Of a stretch of 64,000 bases of DNA, positions 32,481-45,402 are shown in pieces. Every line of letters begins with the position of its first letter. The first letter of the stretch is position 1. Source of the stretch: Datisca glomerata (taxonomy: Eukaryota; Streptophyta; Magnoliopsida; Cucurbitales; Datiscaceae); assembly GCA_003255025.1 (NCBI GenBank), contig QANY01005876.1:448843-512842 (forward strand), read 5' to 3'. The notes under the pieces are model-generated. The model ran no database searches. It was not told the DNA's origin and was given only the letters and a program-made list of their open reading frames with translations. Made by a program: the position numbers and the translations under genes.

Positions 32481-33949
32481 TCATTCTTCTACACAATCTT
32501 TCTTTGCTATTTCTTTAACATGTACATTTTCAATAATCAATAGTCACAACCACTAAGGTAACAAGATGACTGAGAGAGCGATGATAAAAGATCAAATAAA
32601 TAATGATAGTAATGAGAACGGAGGGAGGACGAACTACTACTTCTCGGAGAAAATGAGTCGGTCAAAAGACGAACGGAGAGGATGAACTTCGAGTCCTTTC
32701 TTGAAAACGGACAAGAAGAACTTCTTGGAGAAGCCCAAGAAGAACTTCTTGGACTAAAATTGCGTTCGTTTGATGCACGACAAATTAACAAGAACTTGAT
32801 AGTTGACATCTTGATTTTCGTGCTCTGAAGTTGTTGTATTATTGTTCCTTGATAATTGTTACCTTGGACTAGAGGTCATTGTTACTTTTACTTGCTCTTT
32901 GAAGAGTATAATGATTGACGCATTGTGTTATCATGATATCTTCAAAATTATATGTTTTCCATTTATTGGCATTTTGCCAAAGTTTAAATGTGTCTGTTTG
33001 ATGCATTTAAATATGATCTTAAGCAAATTTATTAAACTTCAGTTTTCTTAATAGTACTTTTCTATCTTGTCTTCATTTGTTCTGTGGCAGAAACATTCTA
33101 AGTATATGAGATTCTAGTAAAAGAAACTATTTCGGCCACGAGCACAAGTGAAGAACCGAACCTTACAAAGTTCTCTATCGCGAGTAATAAAAAAATATCG
33201 CCATATTTACAGATCTAATTAGAGAGTCCTAGTTGCCCAAGAAGTTTGAAGGGATAAGAGTTAAAGACATACAAGAGCATCAAGAACCAGAAGTGGTTTG
33301 GGCAAAATGAGATACAACTGATGCATGTTGATATAATTTAATATATCAATTATTTACCAAACATGAGTCAAGTTAAATATCTTTGTACCTAAAGTTTTCA
33401 AAGTGATGTCCAAATGATGCATATTGGCCGGTAGATTTTTAGGATATACAATTTCAACTTATTCATGACCGACGGACTCACTAGATCTAATGAAATTGCA
33501 CTAGAATTGGGTCAAACTTGATATACTAACTTTAAAAAATCAAAAGACAACATTTAAGACAACCAAGATATAAATTAAACTAAATTTAATTAAATGATTT
33601 GTCAGTTGTTCATATTAGATTTTTCATCTTCTATTTAGATGAATTTATCATATATCAATGGTTGACATAATTTGGTCAAATAAAGATCATTCTGGAATTT
33701 AAAATAATGAAAGAAAACAACAAATAATAAATAAAAGATCAAAGTGAAGGAATCGTCACGACGAGAAAAACTGGATCTTGAAAAATTCAAGAAACAACTT
33801 ATTCCATATGGATCAAAAAAATACATTTTGAAGCGTGAAAATCAAGAATCGAAACTGAACAAGGAAAAAATTATCCAAGACATGTGTACAGAAAGAATGA
33901 ATCCTGAGAAGACGTGTAGACCATGAACATGACAAGATTAGGGGCTAGA
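32481..33949. other. Unassigned DNA with a possible pararetrovirus-like scrap
   Basis: A palindromic word TTGGCATTTTGCCAA at 32966-32980, with ATCATGATAT shortly before it, is identical to a motif in the pararetrovirus 3' region (21288, 29679). It may be a third, highly eroded fragment. The Ser/Arg-rich minus frame 32537-32809 is formed partly by a repeated AAGAAGAACTTCTTGGA word (32715 and 32739). No gene is supported. Confidence 0.35.
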
Positions 33950-34441
33950 TGGGAAAACATAAGTGGCACAAACAGATCATGATGTAAGAAAAAATATGGA
34001 CGGGAACTCTAAACGGGAAGGAACTCAAGAACGGGAAAAGTGCATGGAAGCGAGAAACCTCATCAGAACATGAAAGGCAAACTGGTCAAACAAGAAAAAA
34101 GACTGGCAGGGACCCACGCCTCTAGAATGAAAAAAACACTCGTTGAACTATGCAAGAACGAGAAGAAAAACTGACTGGTCAGCGGGAAAATGCTGAGGGG
34201 ACCAACGCTTATGGATAAAATGGACCAAAAGAAAAACAAGAACAGATGAAAGGAATCCAAAATGATCACCAAGTGGCTGTGATTGATTGGTCCTAACCAC
34301 AAGAAACCTCCAAGTGGCTATGACTGATTGAGTGGCCGACGGTTTAAGGACAAAAGAGCTGAAAGGAATGAGCAAAGTAAATGAGCCCACGCCTCAAAGC
34401 AATCCCATCAGCCAAAAGCATAAAAGGGTGTAATCATCGCC

Positions 34442-34485
<44 letters not shown>

Positions 34486-34800
34486 GTCATCAGACCTATA
34501 AGTACAAGCACATGAAAAAGAAAATAGGGAGACGTAAGAAAACCTCAACTAAAGGCACTGCCCTTTCTCTCTTCTCTCATCAACAACTATGTAAAATCAT
34601 TTACATAAGTGAACATCAACAATCTTCCCGTGGTTTTTCTTCATTTTAAGGGTTTTCCACGTAAAGATAGTGTCTCTATTCTTTCATTCTCTCTTTAAAT
34701 TATGATCTTTATTATTTGTTCATAGTGGGTTCCCATACCGAAAAAATCATTTACAAGTACCGTGTAATCTTCCTTATTATTCCTCAGACTATAAACCAAA
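33950..34800 (+). mobile_element. LTR-like remnant
   Basis: Bases 34490-34690 look like the R-U5 part of a plant copia LTR: ACCTATAAGTACAAGC, then CTTCCCGTGGTTTTTCTTC and GGGTTTTCCACGTAAA, a phrase common at this place in such LTRs. Upstream, CCAAGTGGCT with GATTGATTG is repeated 40 bases apart (34269, 34311). No primer site or partner LTR is visible. Confidence 0.4.
34442..34485. repeat. TTA trinucleotide microsatellite
   Basis: About 14-15 uninterrupted TTA units, inside the LTR-like stretch. Confidence 0.97.
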
Positions 34801-34868
34801 TTCACGAGCGAGTGGGCATTCGAATAAAATCGAAAACCAAAAACTAAGTCATCTAACCAACAAAATAT

Positions 34869-35354
34869 GTTGACTCACAGAGTCTTATTCTTAATGGATC
34901 AAAATAACTAAATTACTAAATATGAGCTAATAAGTTTCTTAAGATAGAGATCACTCATAAAATAATAGCAACGAGACATGATTTTCATTTGATAGTAGTT
35001 TAGTGAAAATCAGAATCATTAGTCCTTCCAATGCATTCCAAAATCACTAGTACATTAACTAGGTACTCTACCTAGTGACCAATGTAAGTCACTATATATA
35101 ATAGAGTTAATGTACTACAGTCTTTTTTTTAGTCAAACGCTCAACTTCACTAGACTGTGAAAGATTAAATATTTACAAGTTATAATGGATTCTTGGTTAA
35201 ATACCTTGTTTTCATGAACCCATAAATCAAGTAGTTTTATACTTGTGAACCTTTTACAAGAATATATTGCGCATAATATAAGAATAAACTATTTATTACT
35301 AATAATAATTAAATTTTAATAAATATAATAGAATTCCAGTGCATTTAGGACACA
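34869..35354 (-). mobile_element. 3' LTR of minus-strand copia element (copia-1)
   Basis: Read on the minus strand it starts TGTCCTAAATGCAC just after a purine-rich tract (AAGTGTGAGATTATTTGG) and the end of the copia RNase H, and ends GAGTCAACA, giving the usual TG...CA limits. It contains TTAATGTACTAG repeated near 35050 and 35110. Only one LTR of this element is in the window, so the limits rest on TG/CA and the neighbouring coding end. Confidence 0.6.
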
Positions 35355-37327
35355 ATCCAAATAATCTCACACTTACCCTAAAGCATGTCTACAACCAGCT
35401 TAACCCCCATGTTCTCTACATGTGACCTAAAGATATATGTGGCTAAAGTCTTTGTAAACGGGTCTACTAGGTTATACTACTGAAGTAATCTAATTGAAAA
35501 TTTAAATCTATATATAAAATTGGTATAGGATTCTCACCATGATAGACAAGCACATAATCCCTTGTTCTCTAAGATACTTGAATATATACTTCACACTATT
35601 TAGTGAAAACCTCCAAGATTTAACTGATGCCTGTTGACACAGCATACTGTGAAATATACATCTGGTGTACAATATAACATACTTAAGAATTTCCACTACC
35701 AAAAGTAAGGGAACTATCTTTATATTATTTATTTCATCCTATGTCATAAGATATTGGCATAATACATTGGTTCCAGACCTAAAGGGTAACAATCCGTTTC
35801 TTAGAATCTTGCATTGCACAATTATACAACATACTATTATCTATGCATTTCTAGTTAAGAACATCATTCTAAATTTAAATCTCGAAAGAACTTAATAGTT
35901 AGAATGAAGACCACTTTTCTAAAGTCTTTGATATCTTAAATTCAGACAAAAATGGCCTTACCGTTGACATTTAATTCTAAATCATTCTCGTTGATAAATG
36001 TCATCTACATAAAACACCAAAGATATCATTATGTTTCCTTCATTTCTCTTGTACTGACATAGCTTATTATAACCTTGATCAAAATATAAACTTTGATTAC
36101 ATGATCAATGTAATGCTTTAAGTCCTTAATGCATGCCTAAATCCACAATTGGACGAATGCATCATGTATATCATAATTCTTGGTCTTCAGCAACAAATCC
36201 AAAAGTTGAGAGATAAAGATATTCATTTCAAGGCCGCCATACAAGATAACGTTCTTGACATTCATTTGCCAAAAACTTGTAAACGAGATGAGCTGCAATG
36301 GATATAATATTATTATAGACATGAGCATGGTTATTAGTGAAAATGATCTTCTATACTTAATATATTTTCTCTAAGTATGTCATTTCTCACTAAGTGTAGT
36401 CTTGAAAGTCTTGACCATGCGTCTATGTCTCACTTCCGCTTGTAGATCTTCAGCACCCAATACTTTAGGGCTTCTACAATCTTCCATACTCCATTAGAGT
36501 TAATGGACTCATTTTTAGATTTCATTAATTGAAGCTAATGATTTACTTTACATAATTTACAACCTCTATGCAGTTTTTGGGATATGATTCAAGTTCGTCT
36601 AAGATAGACTTGAAAGTCTCTCACTTGAACATGAATCTCTCTGTTGGTTGTGATCCCGTCCTACTCCAATGTAGTGATTGGGATCTAGCTTATGTTCCAC
36701 TAAGATTGCCATATCATACTCTACTAGGAACATTTACTTCTCATATGAATAAAAAATGCTCCCACTAAAATAAGGTTTTGTTGTACTAGGAAGTACTCCA
36801 TTCTTATCTTCTTGACTAACTAGATTCTAACTAACTTGTGGACTATCTTTTACCAACTGGTTTGTGTTGCGTCTAGATATTCCTTTTGAAGTATAGTCTT
36901 CTTCCAAGAATACAATGTTTATACTTACAAACATTTCCCATTTTTGGTAGTATAGAAATAAATAACCCACATTTCTTTTTGTAGCCTACAATTAGATTTC
37001 ATTTTGATCTACCATCTAGCTTGGGAACATTCTCTTTTAGCACGTGTGCTGGACATCCACATATATGAAGTTTATGTAAACTAGGTTTATGAACATTCCA
37101 TAATTCTTGTGGTGTTTCAGATACTGCCATAGATGATGTTAGATTCAAAATATTCCATCTATAATGTTAATCTTACAAAAACTATGCCAGTTAAATAACT
37201 AAACATAGATCTTATCATGTTAAAAAAGACCTGTTTCTCCTTACAGTTACACCATTCTCTGGGACACAAATGTAACCAACAAGGATACAAAATCCATATT
37301 TACCATGTGGTCAGTGAATACCCTTAA
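35355..37327 (-). pseudogene. copia-1 pol remnant: integrase C-terminus, reverse transcriptase, RNase H
   Basis: Minus-strand pieces occur in copia order. Integrase end at 36980-37260: SLHKLHICGCPAHVLKENVP. Reverse transcriptase near 36140-36330: SFWQMNVKNVILYGGLEMNI, corresponding to the usual 'WQMDVKTAFLNG.LE'. RNase H lead-in near 35500-35620: NSVKYIFKYLREQGIMCLSI. The polyprotein end at 35365-35460 reads SHVENMGVKLVVDML. Each part is in a different frame with stops. The catalytic YVDD box was not found. The element is cut at 37327 where the LTR of copia-2 begins, so copia-2 probably inserted into it. Confidence 0.7.
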
Positions 37328-39069
37328 TGTTAGAATTATGTCCATAAAGTAGGATGTAATAATTTTCTATGAGTAAACAGTTATTTATTGACATTTATGT
37401 ATTACTAAATTTTCTAAATAAATGAAAGTTTATTTAAAGTGTGTTTGTAACTTACTTTAGTCCTGGTTTAGAAGAGTAAAGACCGAGCGGTCTTCTAGAC
37501 AAACTCTTTTAAGATAGTTTAGAATGTTATTCGTAGTCTTAGGATCGACTAGGCAATCAAATCTAATTATGACTATTAGGTTGAACCAAATGATGCCAGT
37601 CTCGGAATATGGGAGTGGAGACTCTAACAGTTGACCTAGACATACTATGGAACATGTTGAATAGACCAGTAATAAATTAGTTTAGAGCAAAACCATTTAT
37701 CTAGCTTTAAATCTAATTGTTACATCTTAAGGGTATTTTTGTAATTACATTAATCCTGATGTGAATACAAAACTTGACTTAGTTACTTGCAATCTTTGAT
37801 ACAACAAATGAGTGAGTTCAAATTGCTGGACAATTCCTCGGCTGTTAGGATCGTGATTCAACTATGTTATAGTTGCGTGATTCACAGATATGGAATCTAT
37901 GGTAAGATTACAAAAGCAGCAATATCAACTTATACTTTAATTATGAGTGTGTGAATAAATAAATTGGGGTCTGGTACTCAATGACATGAGCCATTGAATA
38001 AGATATGGTGATTTATATGATACACTTCACCGATATATCTTTCTTATTCACAATCAATAAAGGAGTGAAGGATATAATAACTAGAGGTGTAAAATGATAA
38101 TCTTACATCCCGCTCTTGTTACTGATATTTATGAAGGTTAATATCATAAATATTCTATGGAATGTAAAATATAAATTTTTATTTGCACCAACAAAAAATG
38201 TAGCGCGCATAAATCGAGAGTTCTATTGGCATTAGACCTATAATGGAGTCGTACGATGTCAGAATTAAATAAGTCAGAATTTACGAAGATAAATTAGCCA
38301 GTTATTTGAATCTCATAGCCTTATTCATGTGGATCAATTCGGTCTTAGGAGTAACTCATAAGAACATGAATGAGAAATAATAACAGTTGGACTAGAAACG
38401 TATTTCGGACTAAGGTACACTTCTCGAGCCCCATATGAGATGGGTGTCATATCTAAATTAGTGAAGTGTAAATAAATGTTCAAATTAATTATTTTGTTAT
38501 TTTCTAATATTGGATAATTAGTAAAAAATAATTGATTAATTGATTGGGATCAATTTAATTAATCAATATGGACTGATGAATTTGGACATAATTTTGACTC
38601 TAGGGGAGATGTAAGAATCGCACATCGCAGTGCAAGGAGAGGGGACATCTTCAGCTTTATCATATAAGGGATTGCATCATTATCCCTAGGGCCAACCATA
38701 TCCATAAGTGTGTTAATCAGAGCAGAAAAAATGTTTTTCTCTCCTACCAACACAGTTGTCGTCGATTTCACAGTAGGGGAAAGAATTTTTTTTTTCTCTT
38801 CCAATCGTTGTTTTAAGAGCCCACACTCAATTCCTACAAAATCCTTGAGAGATTTACTTCTGACTCTAATGAGTGGTTTTCGGTGTAAAGATCAATTGAT
38901 AGCTCTGCGAATCTCAAGAACGAAAATTACGTTTATATGATTATGCATGTTCATTGTTTTGGTTTTGTATTTAATTTGATTAAATGTTTGTACGAATTTT
39001 TTTTGAATCCCCCCATGAACTAGTCATGGTTCATTAATTTTTCTTCAAAATCCACAACCCGATCTAACA
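37328..39069 (+). mobile_element. 5' LTR of copia-2 (family A), about 1.74 kb
   Basis: It starts TGTTAGAATTATGTCC and ends CCCGATCTAACA, directly before a tRNA-Met primer site. The same start is seen at 44659, and the same sequence in full at 45403-47117 and, inverted, at 55910-57841. Shared landmarks are AAAATGTAGCGCGCAT (38197), TCTAATATTGG-type AT tracts and GAGAGCCCACACTCAA-type text near 38817. The length is above average for plant copia LTRs but fits SIRE- or Tork-like groups. Confidence 0.85.
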
Positions 39070-39072
39070 ATT

Positions 39073-39084
39073 TGGTATTAGAGC
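39073..39084 (+). other. Primer-binding site of copia-2
   Basis: TGGTATTAGAGC is one mismatch from TGGTATCAGAGC, the complement of initiator tRNA-Met used by most plant copia elements. It lies three bases after the LTR end. Confidence 0.85.
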
Positions 39085-40746
39085 CTATGGTTTTTTAATA
39101 TGCATATTTAGTGTTTAAACGTATGTATGGACGAATATGATGATATTGGCATATATTTTTTGTATGGTAGATTCAAAGCTTGTTTGAATATATTTTATGG
39201 ATGGATCCCGATCGATTGGTTCTAGATGCTATTTTTTAATTTTAGAATTGTTGTATGCCGAAATTGTGCCATAAGAGTTTATGTAATTTAATTTTGCAAG
39301 AGTTTGTATCGTTGAATTTCATGTAAATCCGTCACGAATGCGTTCTGATTGAATCATCGCACAAATCCTAAGAATTCATACACACCTGAATGTTCACCGC
39401 ATCGTCCACTGTCCATCGTCGCGTCATGTCTCATGCCATCGCTAGGGTTTGGGAAATGGTAGGCATCAGCATAAGGGTTTAGGAAACCCTAGCGCACACA
39501 AGACCAGGTTCAGTCTTGGACCAGCATGGACCCACCAAGCCTGTTCAAGTTTTGGACTGAATAAGTATTGTTTGGCACAAATGATTCACAGGGACTTGGA
39601 ATTTGATTCCAAGCCAAGTCCAGTCCCTAAAAATTAGATTTATTTAATTTGGTAATTTTTCAGCACTAATTAATTAAAATTTATTTTATAAATTGTTTTA
39701 AAATAAATCAATTGATTAATTTACTTGGTAATTTTTTTATCATAATAAAAATGGTTGGAAAACTAATTTTAAAATGAAATTGAAAATTTGAAAATAGGAC
39801 TAGACCTTAGTAAAGGATTACAAAGAAATGAGACTTCCTGAAGGAGAATGAGACAATTATAGAGACCATGAAGAATAATTTTTTTAATTATTGTAATTTA
39901 TTTATTTTTCTTTTTCTAGGTTGTAATTACAAATGAGTCATAAAGAGGTTAATTTTTAATGTATAATTTATTATTAATCTCTCATTCTCATATAACATGC
40001 CATATAGAAATAAGGATATGACAATATCAAATTGCCATGTAGTTTGTACATGCATCATTGTATAAATTGATAATGGTTTTATAATTTTAAATATGAGAAT
40101 TTTATAAAAGTTATCAATTTTTAATTATGATTTAAATTTTATAAAAGTTTTAATTTTTAAAACTTTCTTTTCAAAAACTAAGTAGGAGAGTCGTTTACAT
40201 TGAAACGTTCTCAAGGTCCCCAACGTAAACATGATAGTGGATCAAGGAATGGTTTAGAGCCTTATTAGCAGTCCTCTCTTTAGTGGAAGAAACTTGGGAA
40301 TCGTGTCACTTTGAATCCTCGAGTTTCTTAAGAAGCTAAAGCTTGTAAAGGAACTAGTGAGGCAGGATCATTCCTAGACGGACTGTTAGTTCATAGCAAC
40401 ATTTAAAGTCGATACATTGGTTAAACACTTAGATCAAGGTACATTAGAATCTCTCATAAGATCTAGTTAATAGGGCTAAGGTGACAAAAACCATTGGTGA
40501 AGGTTTAACTAGATGTAGTGATATCTTGAGAAGCGTTAACCAAACGAGAAGATTCTCGATTCGATAGGAGGTAAATCGGGTGTTATCCCTAGATGAGACG
40601 AGCTATCATTATTGATCGTAACATCATGGAATAAATATGTTTTTATCATATTTTTTAAATATTTAAATATTTGCATCATGCATCATACTTCCCTAAATGA
40701 TTAAGTATTTATTTACACCACTTTATTTTTTTTTTCAGTAATCAAG
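39085..40746 (+). other. Untranslated leader of copia-2
   Basis: A long stretch between the primer site and gag, matching the leader of copia-3 (47132-48772) in several places, for example the AACTAAGTAGGAGAGTCGTT region near 40180 and CGGACTGTTAGTTCATAGCA near 40380. No open frame of note. The 39449-39637 frame has no motif. Confidence 0.7.
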
Positions 40747-43700
40747 TCATTATCCCCACTCTCCACAATCTTGAGTGCAAACAAACTCACTGGTGAAAAT
40801 TACATAAATTGGAAACGTAATCTTGATATCATGCTGACGGTATAAAAGTACAAGTTCGTGCTCACCACCTCTTGTCCCCTTGAGCCTATTGTTGAATCGA
40901 CTCAAGAGAAAAAAGGATGCATATACTTCTTGGTTGTGTTCTGCTGAGATTTCCAGGTGTTACATCTTGGCATCAGTTAGCAATGTGCTGTAAAAATAGC
41001 AACAAAAACATGGAGATCGCCGCTGATATGATGTTGAGCATCACCGAAATGCTCGGGGATCAAGTTCGTCAAGCCAAATAAGCTGATGTACGAAACTTTA
41101 AGAACTTTCAAATGAAACCCAGAACTCTTATCAAAGAACATATGATGTCGATCATTAGTTATCTGAATGAGATGGAGATCATGGGAGCTAAAGTAGATGG
41201 CGAGAATCAAGTTGATATGATCCTCAAAACCCTTCCAGACACTTTTAAGAGTTCAAACTTAATTATTCGATGAATAAGTTGAGGCACTCTCTTTCAAAAA
41301 TTATGAAAGAGTTGTAAGCTACTGAGACCCTATTTCTGAAGGGCAAGAGGAAGAATGAAGAGGGAAACTTTACTAAACGTAATCCTTCCACCTCTGGCAC
41401 CAAAAAGAAATGTAAGAGAGGTCTGATGAAAGCTAAGAAGGCAAACCTAAAAGCTACGAAAGGCAAGGGCCCTGTAAAAATGGACAAGTTGAAAGACAAG
41501 GGTCATCATTGTGGAGTCGCTGGTCATTAGAAACATAACTGCCCAGATTATCTCAAGGAATTGAAATCCAAAGGTATATTACTTATCACCGAAGCCTGTT
41601 ATTTGGTTGACTCTACTTTATCATGGATTGTAGACTCTCCAGCCACTAACCATATTTATTGTTCCCTGTAAAGGTTCAAGGAAAGCAGAAGGTTCAAGGA
41701 GGGCGAGTTTAGCTTCTGTTAGGGGAATGGAGCACTAGTATCGACAGTATTCGTTGGAACTATTAAATTGTTATTTGAGAATAGTTATTTGATTTTACAT
41801 GATATTTATTATATTCCAACTTTGGGAAAAACCTTATTTCAGTAGCTAAATTAATTGAACAAGGATTTTCTTCAGATTTCATTAATAATGATATTGGTAT
41901 TTTTAGAAATGAATGTTTAATTACTACTGCATGCATGATAAACAACTTATTCTATGTAAAACCAAAAGTTTCAATGATATGTGACACTTAAGTAAATACT
42001 GATTTACAAAGGGATTGTAAAAGGTTGAAGTCTGACTCAATCAATCTAAACAACTTATTCTTTGTCACACTAGCTTATATAGGATTAAAATACTCGCAAA
42101 GGATGATCCATTAAAACCTTTAAGTGTGGGATCACAACCTCATGTGAATCCTACATAGAAGGTAAAATGACCTAGAGACCATTTTCAATTAAGGGTGAAA
42201 GTGTCACTCAATGCCTCAAACTCGTGCATTTTTATCTATGGGGCGCATTGAATATCCAAGCAAGAGAATGTTATGTTTTCTAATGCGCCAAAAGTCTGAA
42301 ACCTTTAAAAATTTCAAAGATTATAAGGCTATGGTTGAGAAGCAATTAGAGAAATAAATTAAAATACTACGATTTGATCATGGTGGAAAGTACTTGCTAG
42401 GAGAGTTTGAAGACTTTCTCAACTTACAGCACCTGGCACTCCATAACAGAATGGTGTGTCAGAGAGAATGAATCAAACTCTATTATATGTGGTTAAATGA
42501 ATTATGAGTTACTCATCCCTTCTAGATTCATTCTAGGAATTTTCCTTGAAAATAACGGCATATATTCTAAACCAAGTTCCATTAAAGATGGTGATTAGTT
42601 CACCATATGAAAGATGGTGATTAGTTCACCATATGAAAGATGGTGATTAGTTCACCATATGAAAGATGGATTAGACGAAAATCGTCAGTAAGCCACCTTA
42701 GGATATGGGGATGCCCGACATATGTATAGAGATCGAAGACAAGCAAGTTGGCTAGTCGATCAGAATTATACTTGTTTATAGGATAACCCAAAGGATTGAA
42801 AGGATATATCTTTTATAGTCCAACTGACAATAAAACATTCATGAGCATGATTGCGCATTTTCTTGAAGAGGACTACATAAGAAGTGTGAATCAGAGAAAA
42901 AAAATTATTGAGTGAGAGGACACCTACTCCCCAATCAGGACATGTTCCTGATTCAATAATGGAAAAATCACAATAGGAGTCGGAGCTTACGAGCTTCGAC
43001 GTAGTGGGAGAGTTGTGAGACAATCTGACAGGTACATGTCTTATGGAGATGTCTTGATGGAAGTTTTATATAAGGATCATGATGAACTTATTTCCTACTC
43101 GCATGCTATGGATGGTCCTGAAGAAAACCTATGGCAAGATGCCATGAACGTCGATATATAATCGATGTACTCGAATGGAGTCTAGAAGCTTATGGATCTT
43201 CCTGAAGGGGTAAAACCCGTAGGGTGTAAATGGATTTATAAGAAGAAAAGAGGTTCAGATGGGAATGTAGAGACATTCAAAGCTAGGCTTGTAGCCAAGG
43301 GCTACACCAAAAAGGAAGGTATTGACTATGAGGATACCTTCTCACCGGTGGCCATGTTTAAATCCATCTAACTCCTCTGCCATCGATTATGAAATCTAGA
43401 AGATGGACTTCAAGACTACTTTTTTGAATAGTAATCTTAAAGAGCACATTTATATGGCTCAACTAGACGGGTTCATGGAGAAAAACCAAGAGGGTAAGGT
43501 TTGTGAACTGCTGAAGTCCATTTATGGACTTAAGAAAGCGTTGCGTTCGTGAAATATCAGATTTGATGAAACTATCAAGAACTTCAATTTCAGGCAGTTA
43601 GTGGATGAATCTTGTGTGTATAAGTTGATACACGAAGGGACTAGTGTTTTTCTAGTTTTGTACGTGGATGATATTCTACTAATTATGAATGATGTAGGAA

Positions 43701-44650
43701 AATTGTCTGATGTCAAGATTTGACTTGCAAATGAATTTAATATGAAGGATCTTAGAGAAGCTACTTTTTTTCAAGGTATTTAGATCATTCAGGATCGAAA
43801 GAACAAATAGTTGGCACTCTCCCAAGCATATTATATTGATAAGGTGAGGGATTTATTTTATTTGCAAGACTCTAAGAAGGGATATCTTTCCTATAGACAT
43901 GGAGTCAGCGTCTCCAAGGAGCAGTCTCCCAAGACTCTTTAAGAAGAGGAAGACATGAGAAAATTCTCTATGGGTCAGTGTAGGAAGTTTCATGTATGCA
44001 ATATTTTGCACTAGGCCATATATTTGCTACACCGTATGTATGGTGAGTCATTTCCAATCTAATCCTAAACTTGAGCATTGAAATGTTGTCAAATATATCC
44101 TCAAGTATCTTAGGAGAACGAGGAATTACATGTTTGTGTATTCAAGTACTAACCTAAAAATGACAGGTTATACCGACTCTGATTTCCAAGTAGACAAGGA
44201 TTCTAGGAGGTTCAGTTGAGGATCAATGTTCATCCTAAATGATGGAGTAGTGGTCTGGAGAAGTATCAAGCAATGTTACATTGTTGATTCTATCATGGAA
44301 GTTGAGTATGTGGGGGCTTGTGAAGATGAAAAGAGGTTGTCTGGCTTAAAAAGTTCCTAAAGACTCTGAAAATCGTTCCAAATATTGATAAACCCATGAC
44401 ACTTTATTGTGACAATAGTGGGGTTATAGAAAACTCAAAGGAATCGAGATGCCACACATGATCTAGACACATAGAGCGAAAGTATAACCTCATCAGAAAG
44501 ATAGTTCAACGAGGAGATGTTCAAGTAACAGACATATCGATGGTCAACAACCTGACAGATCCATTCACGAAGACTTTAAGCAGTAAAGTTTTACATGGAC
44601 ATCTGGAGAGTATGGAGATACAAGATTGTACATGCCTACTTTAGTCCAAG
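40747..44650 (+). pseudogene. copia-2 gag-pol remnant (nearly full domain set)
   Basis: Gag begins near 40747, where the start codon seen in copia-3 (ATG at 48773) is AAG. It retains GENYINWKRNLDIMLTV. The zinc knuckle is at 41505-41545 (CHHCGVAGH, stop, KHNC), the protease start near 41620 (SWIVDSPATNH), and integrase text is scattered from 42000 to 42700. Reverse transcriptase is at 43190-43760, with [33 protein letters not shown] and the active-site LYVDDILL near 43660. RNase H runs to 44630, with TLYCDNSGVIENSKES and TDPFTKTL. Stops and frameshifts occur in every domain, so it is inactive. A purine-rich tract (AAGTGGGAGAT, 44648-44658) primes the plus strand before the 3' LTR. Confidence 0.85.
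42585..42665 (+). repeat. Perfect 26-bp tandem triplication inside the copia-2 integrase region
   Basis: The unit AAGATGGTGATTAGTTCACC plus ATATGA is repeated three times without change. The length is not a multiple of three, so it destroys the frame. The surrounding copia copies do not have it. Confidence 0.92.
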
Positions 44651-44658
44651 TGGGAGAT

Positions 44659-44890
44659 TGTTGAAATTATGCCAATAAAGTAGAGTGTAATAACTTTTTA
44701 TGAGTAACCATTTATTTATTGATATTTATGTATTAATGAATTTTCTTAATAAATGAAAGTTTTCTTTAATTAAAGTGTGTTTGTAACTTACTTAAGTCCT
44801 AGAACTATTATCAACATAAGAAGAGTAAAGATCAAGCGGTATTCCAGACAAACTCTTCTGAGATAGTTCAAAATGTTATTCGTACTCTTC
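44659..44890 (+). mobile_element. Truncated 3' LTR of copia-2
   Basis: Starts TGTTGAAATTATGCC straight after the purine tract and follows the 5' LTR for about 230 bases up to TATTCGTACTCTTCGGATC, then stops matching. The rest of this LTR is replaced by an antisense gag piece. Confidence 0.8.
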
Positions 44891-44899
44891 GGATCCAAA

Positions 44900-45400
44900 G
44901 AACAACATGCAATCTAACACATTAAGGTTTCTTGTTTCCTAGAACCTTCACAAAGAATTGTGAATGTAATTAGTGATTTCAGAGTCTACACACCATGATG
45001 TAGAATCAATCACTAATCACTTCTTAATGAGATGCATGTTTAAGCTCTTTATAGTTAAAAGATATTTTAGTTGATTTTCTTGTATCCAGTCTTCCCGTAA
45101 TGGAAGCACTTCCCATTAGAGCTTGCTCTCTCTTTCTTACCCTAAGTCAATTCGATGTAGACATTTTTATCTTCGTCTTCTTATTTGGCCTAAGCATAAG
45201 CCCAAAATAAGAAGTGGACTGGGTCACGTTTAACACAAATTGTGTCTTCAAGATTCTCTTAGCTATCTGGAGTTCATAGTTCAATTCGGCATGATTAAAC
45301 ATTTCTACATGTGCTATAGTATAATCATGAACTGATGTAAGGTATCCACTTAGATATCCAAGAATATATCGATCTGGGTTTCCCCATCAACTTAGCTATA
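44900..45400 (-). pseudogene. Antisense copia gag fragment at the copia-2/copia-3 junction
   Basis: On the minus strand a decayed zinc knuckle can be read near 45080-45125 (GKCFHYGKTGYKKIN, with cysteine and histidine positions changed), preceded by Lys/Glu-rich text and followed by broken frames. It resembles a copia gag of a different family and interrupts the LTR pair. It has no LTR of its own here. Confidence 0.45.
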
Positions 45401-45402
45401 AA

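Noticed and set aside
32537..32809. Ser/Arg-rich 90-residue minus-strand frame that looks like an RS-type protein.
   Set aside because: The Ser/Arg text arises from repeated GAAGAACTTCTTGG words and lacks any domain or gene structure.
38559..38940. Overlapping open frames on both strands in the copia-2 LTR.
   Set aside because: They lie inside an LTR. The 3' part of an LTR is not expected to code, and no match to known proteins is seen.
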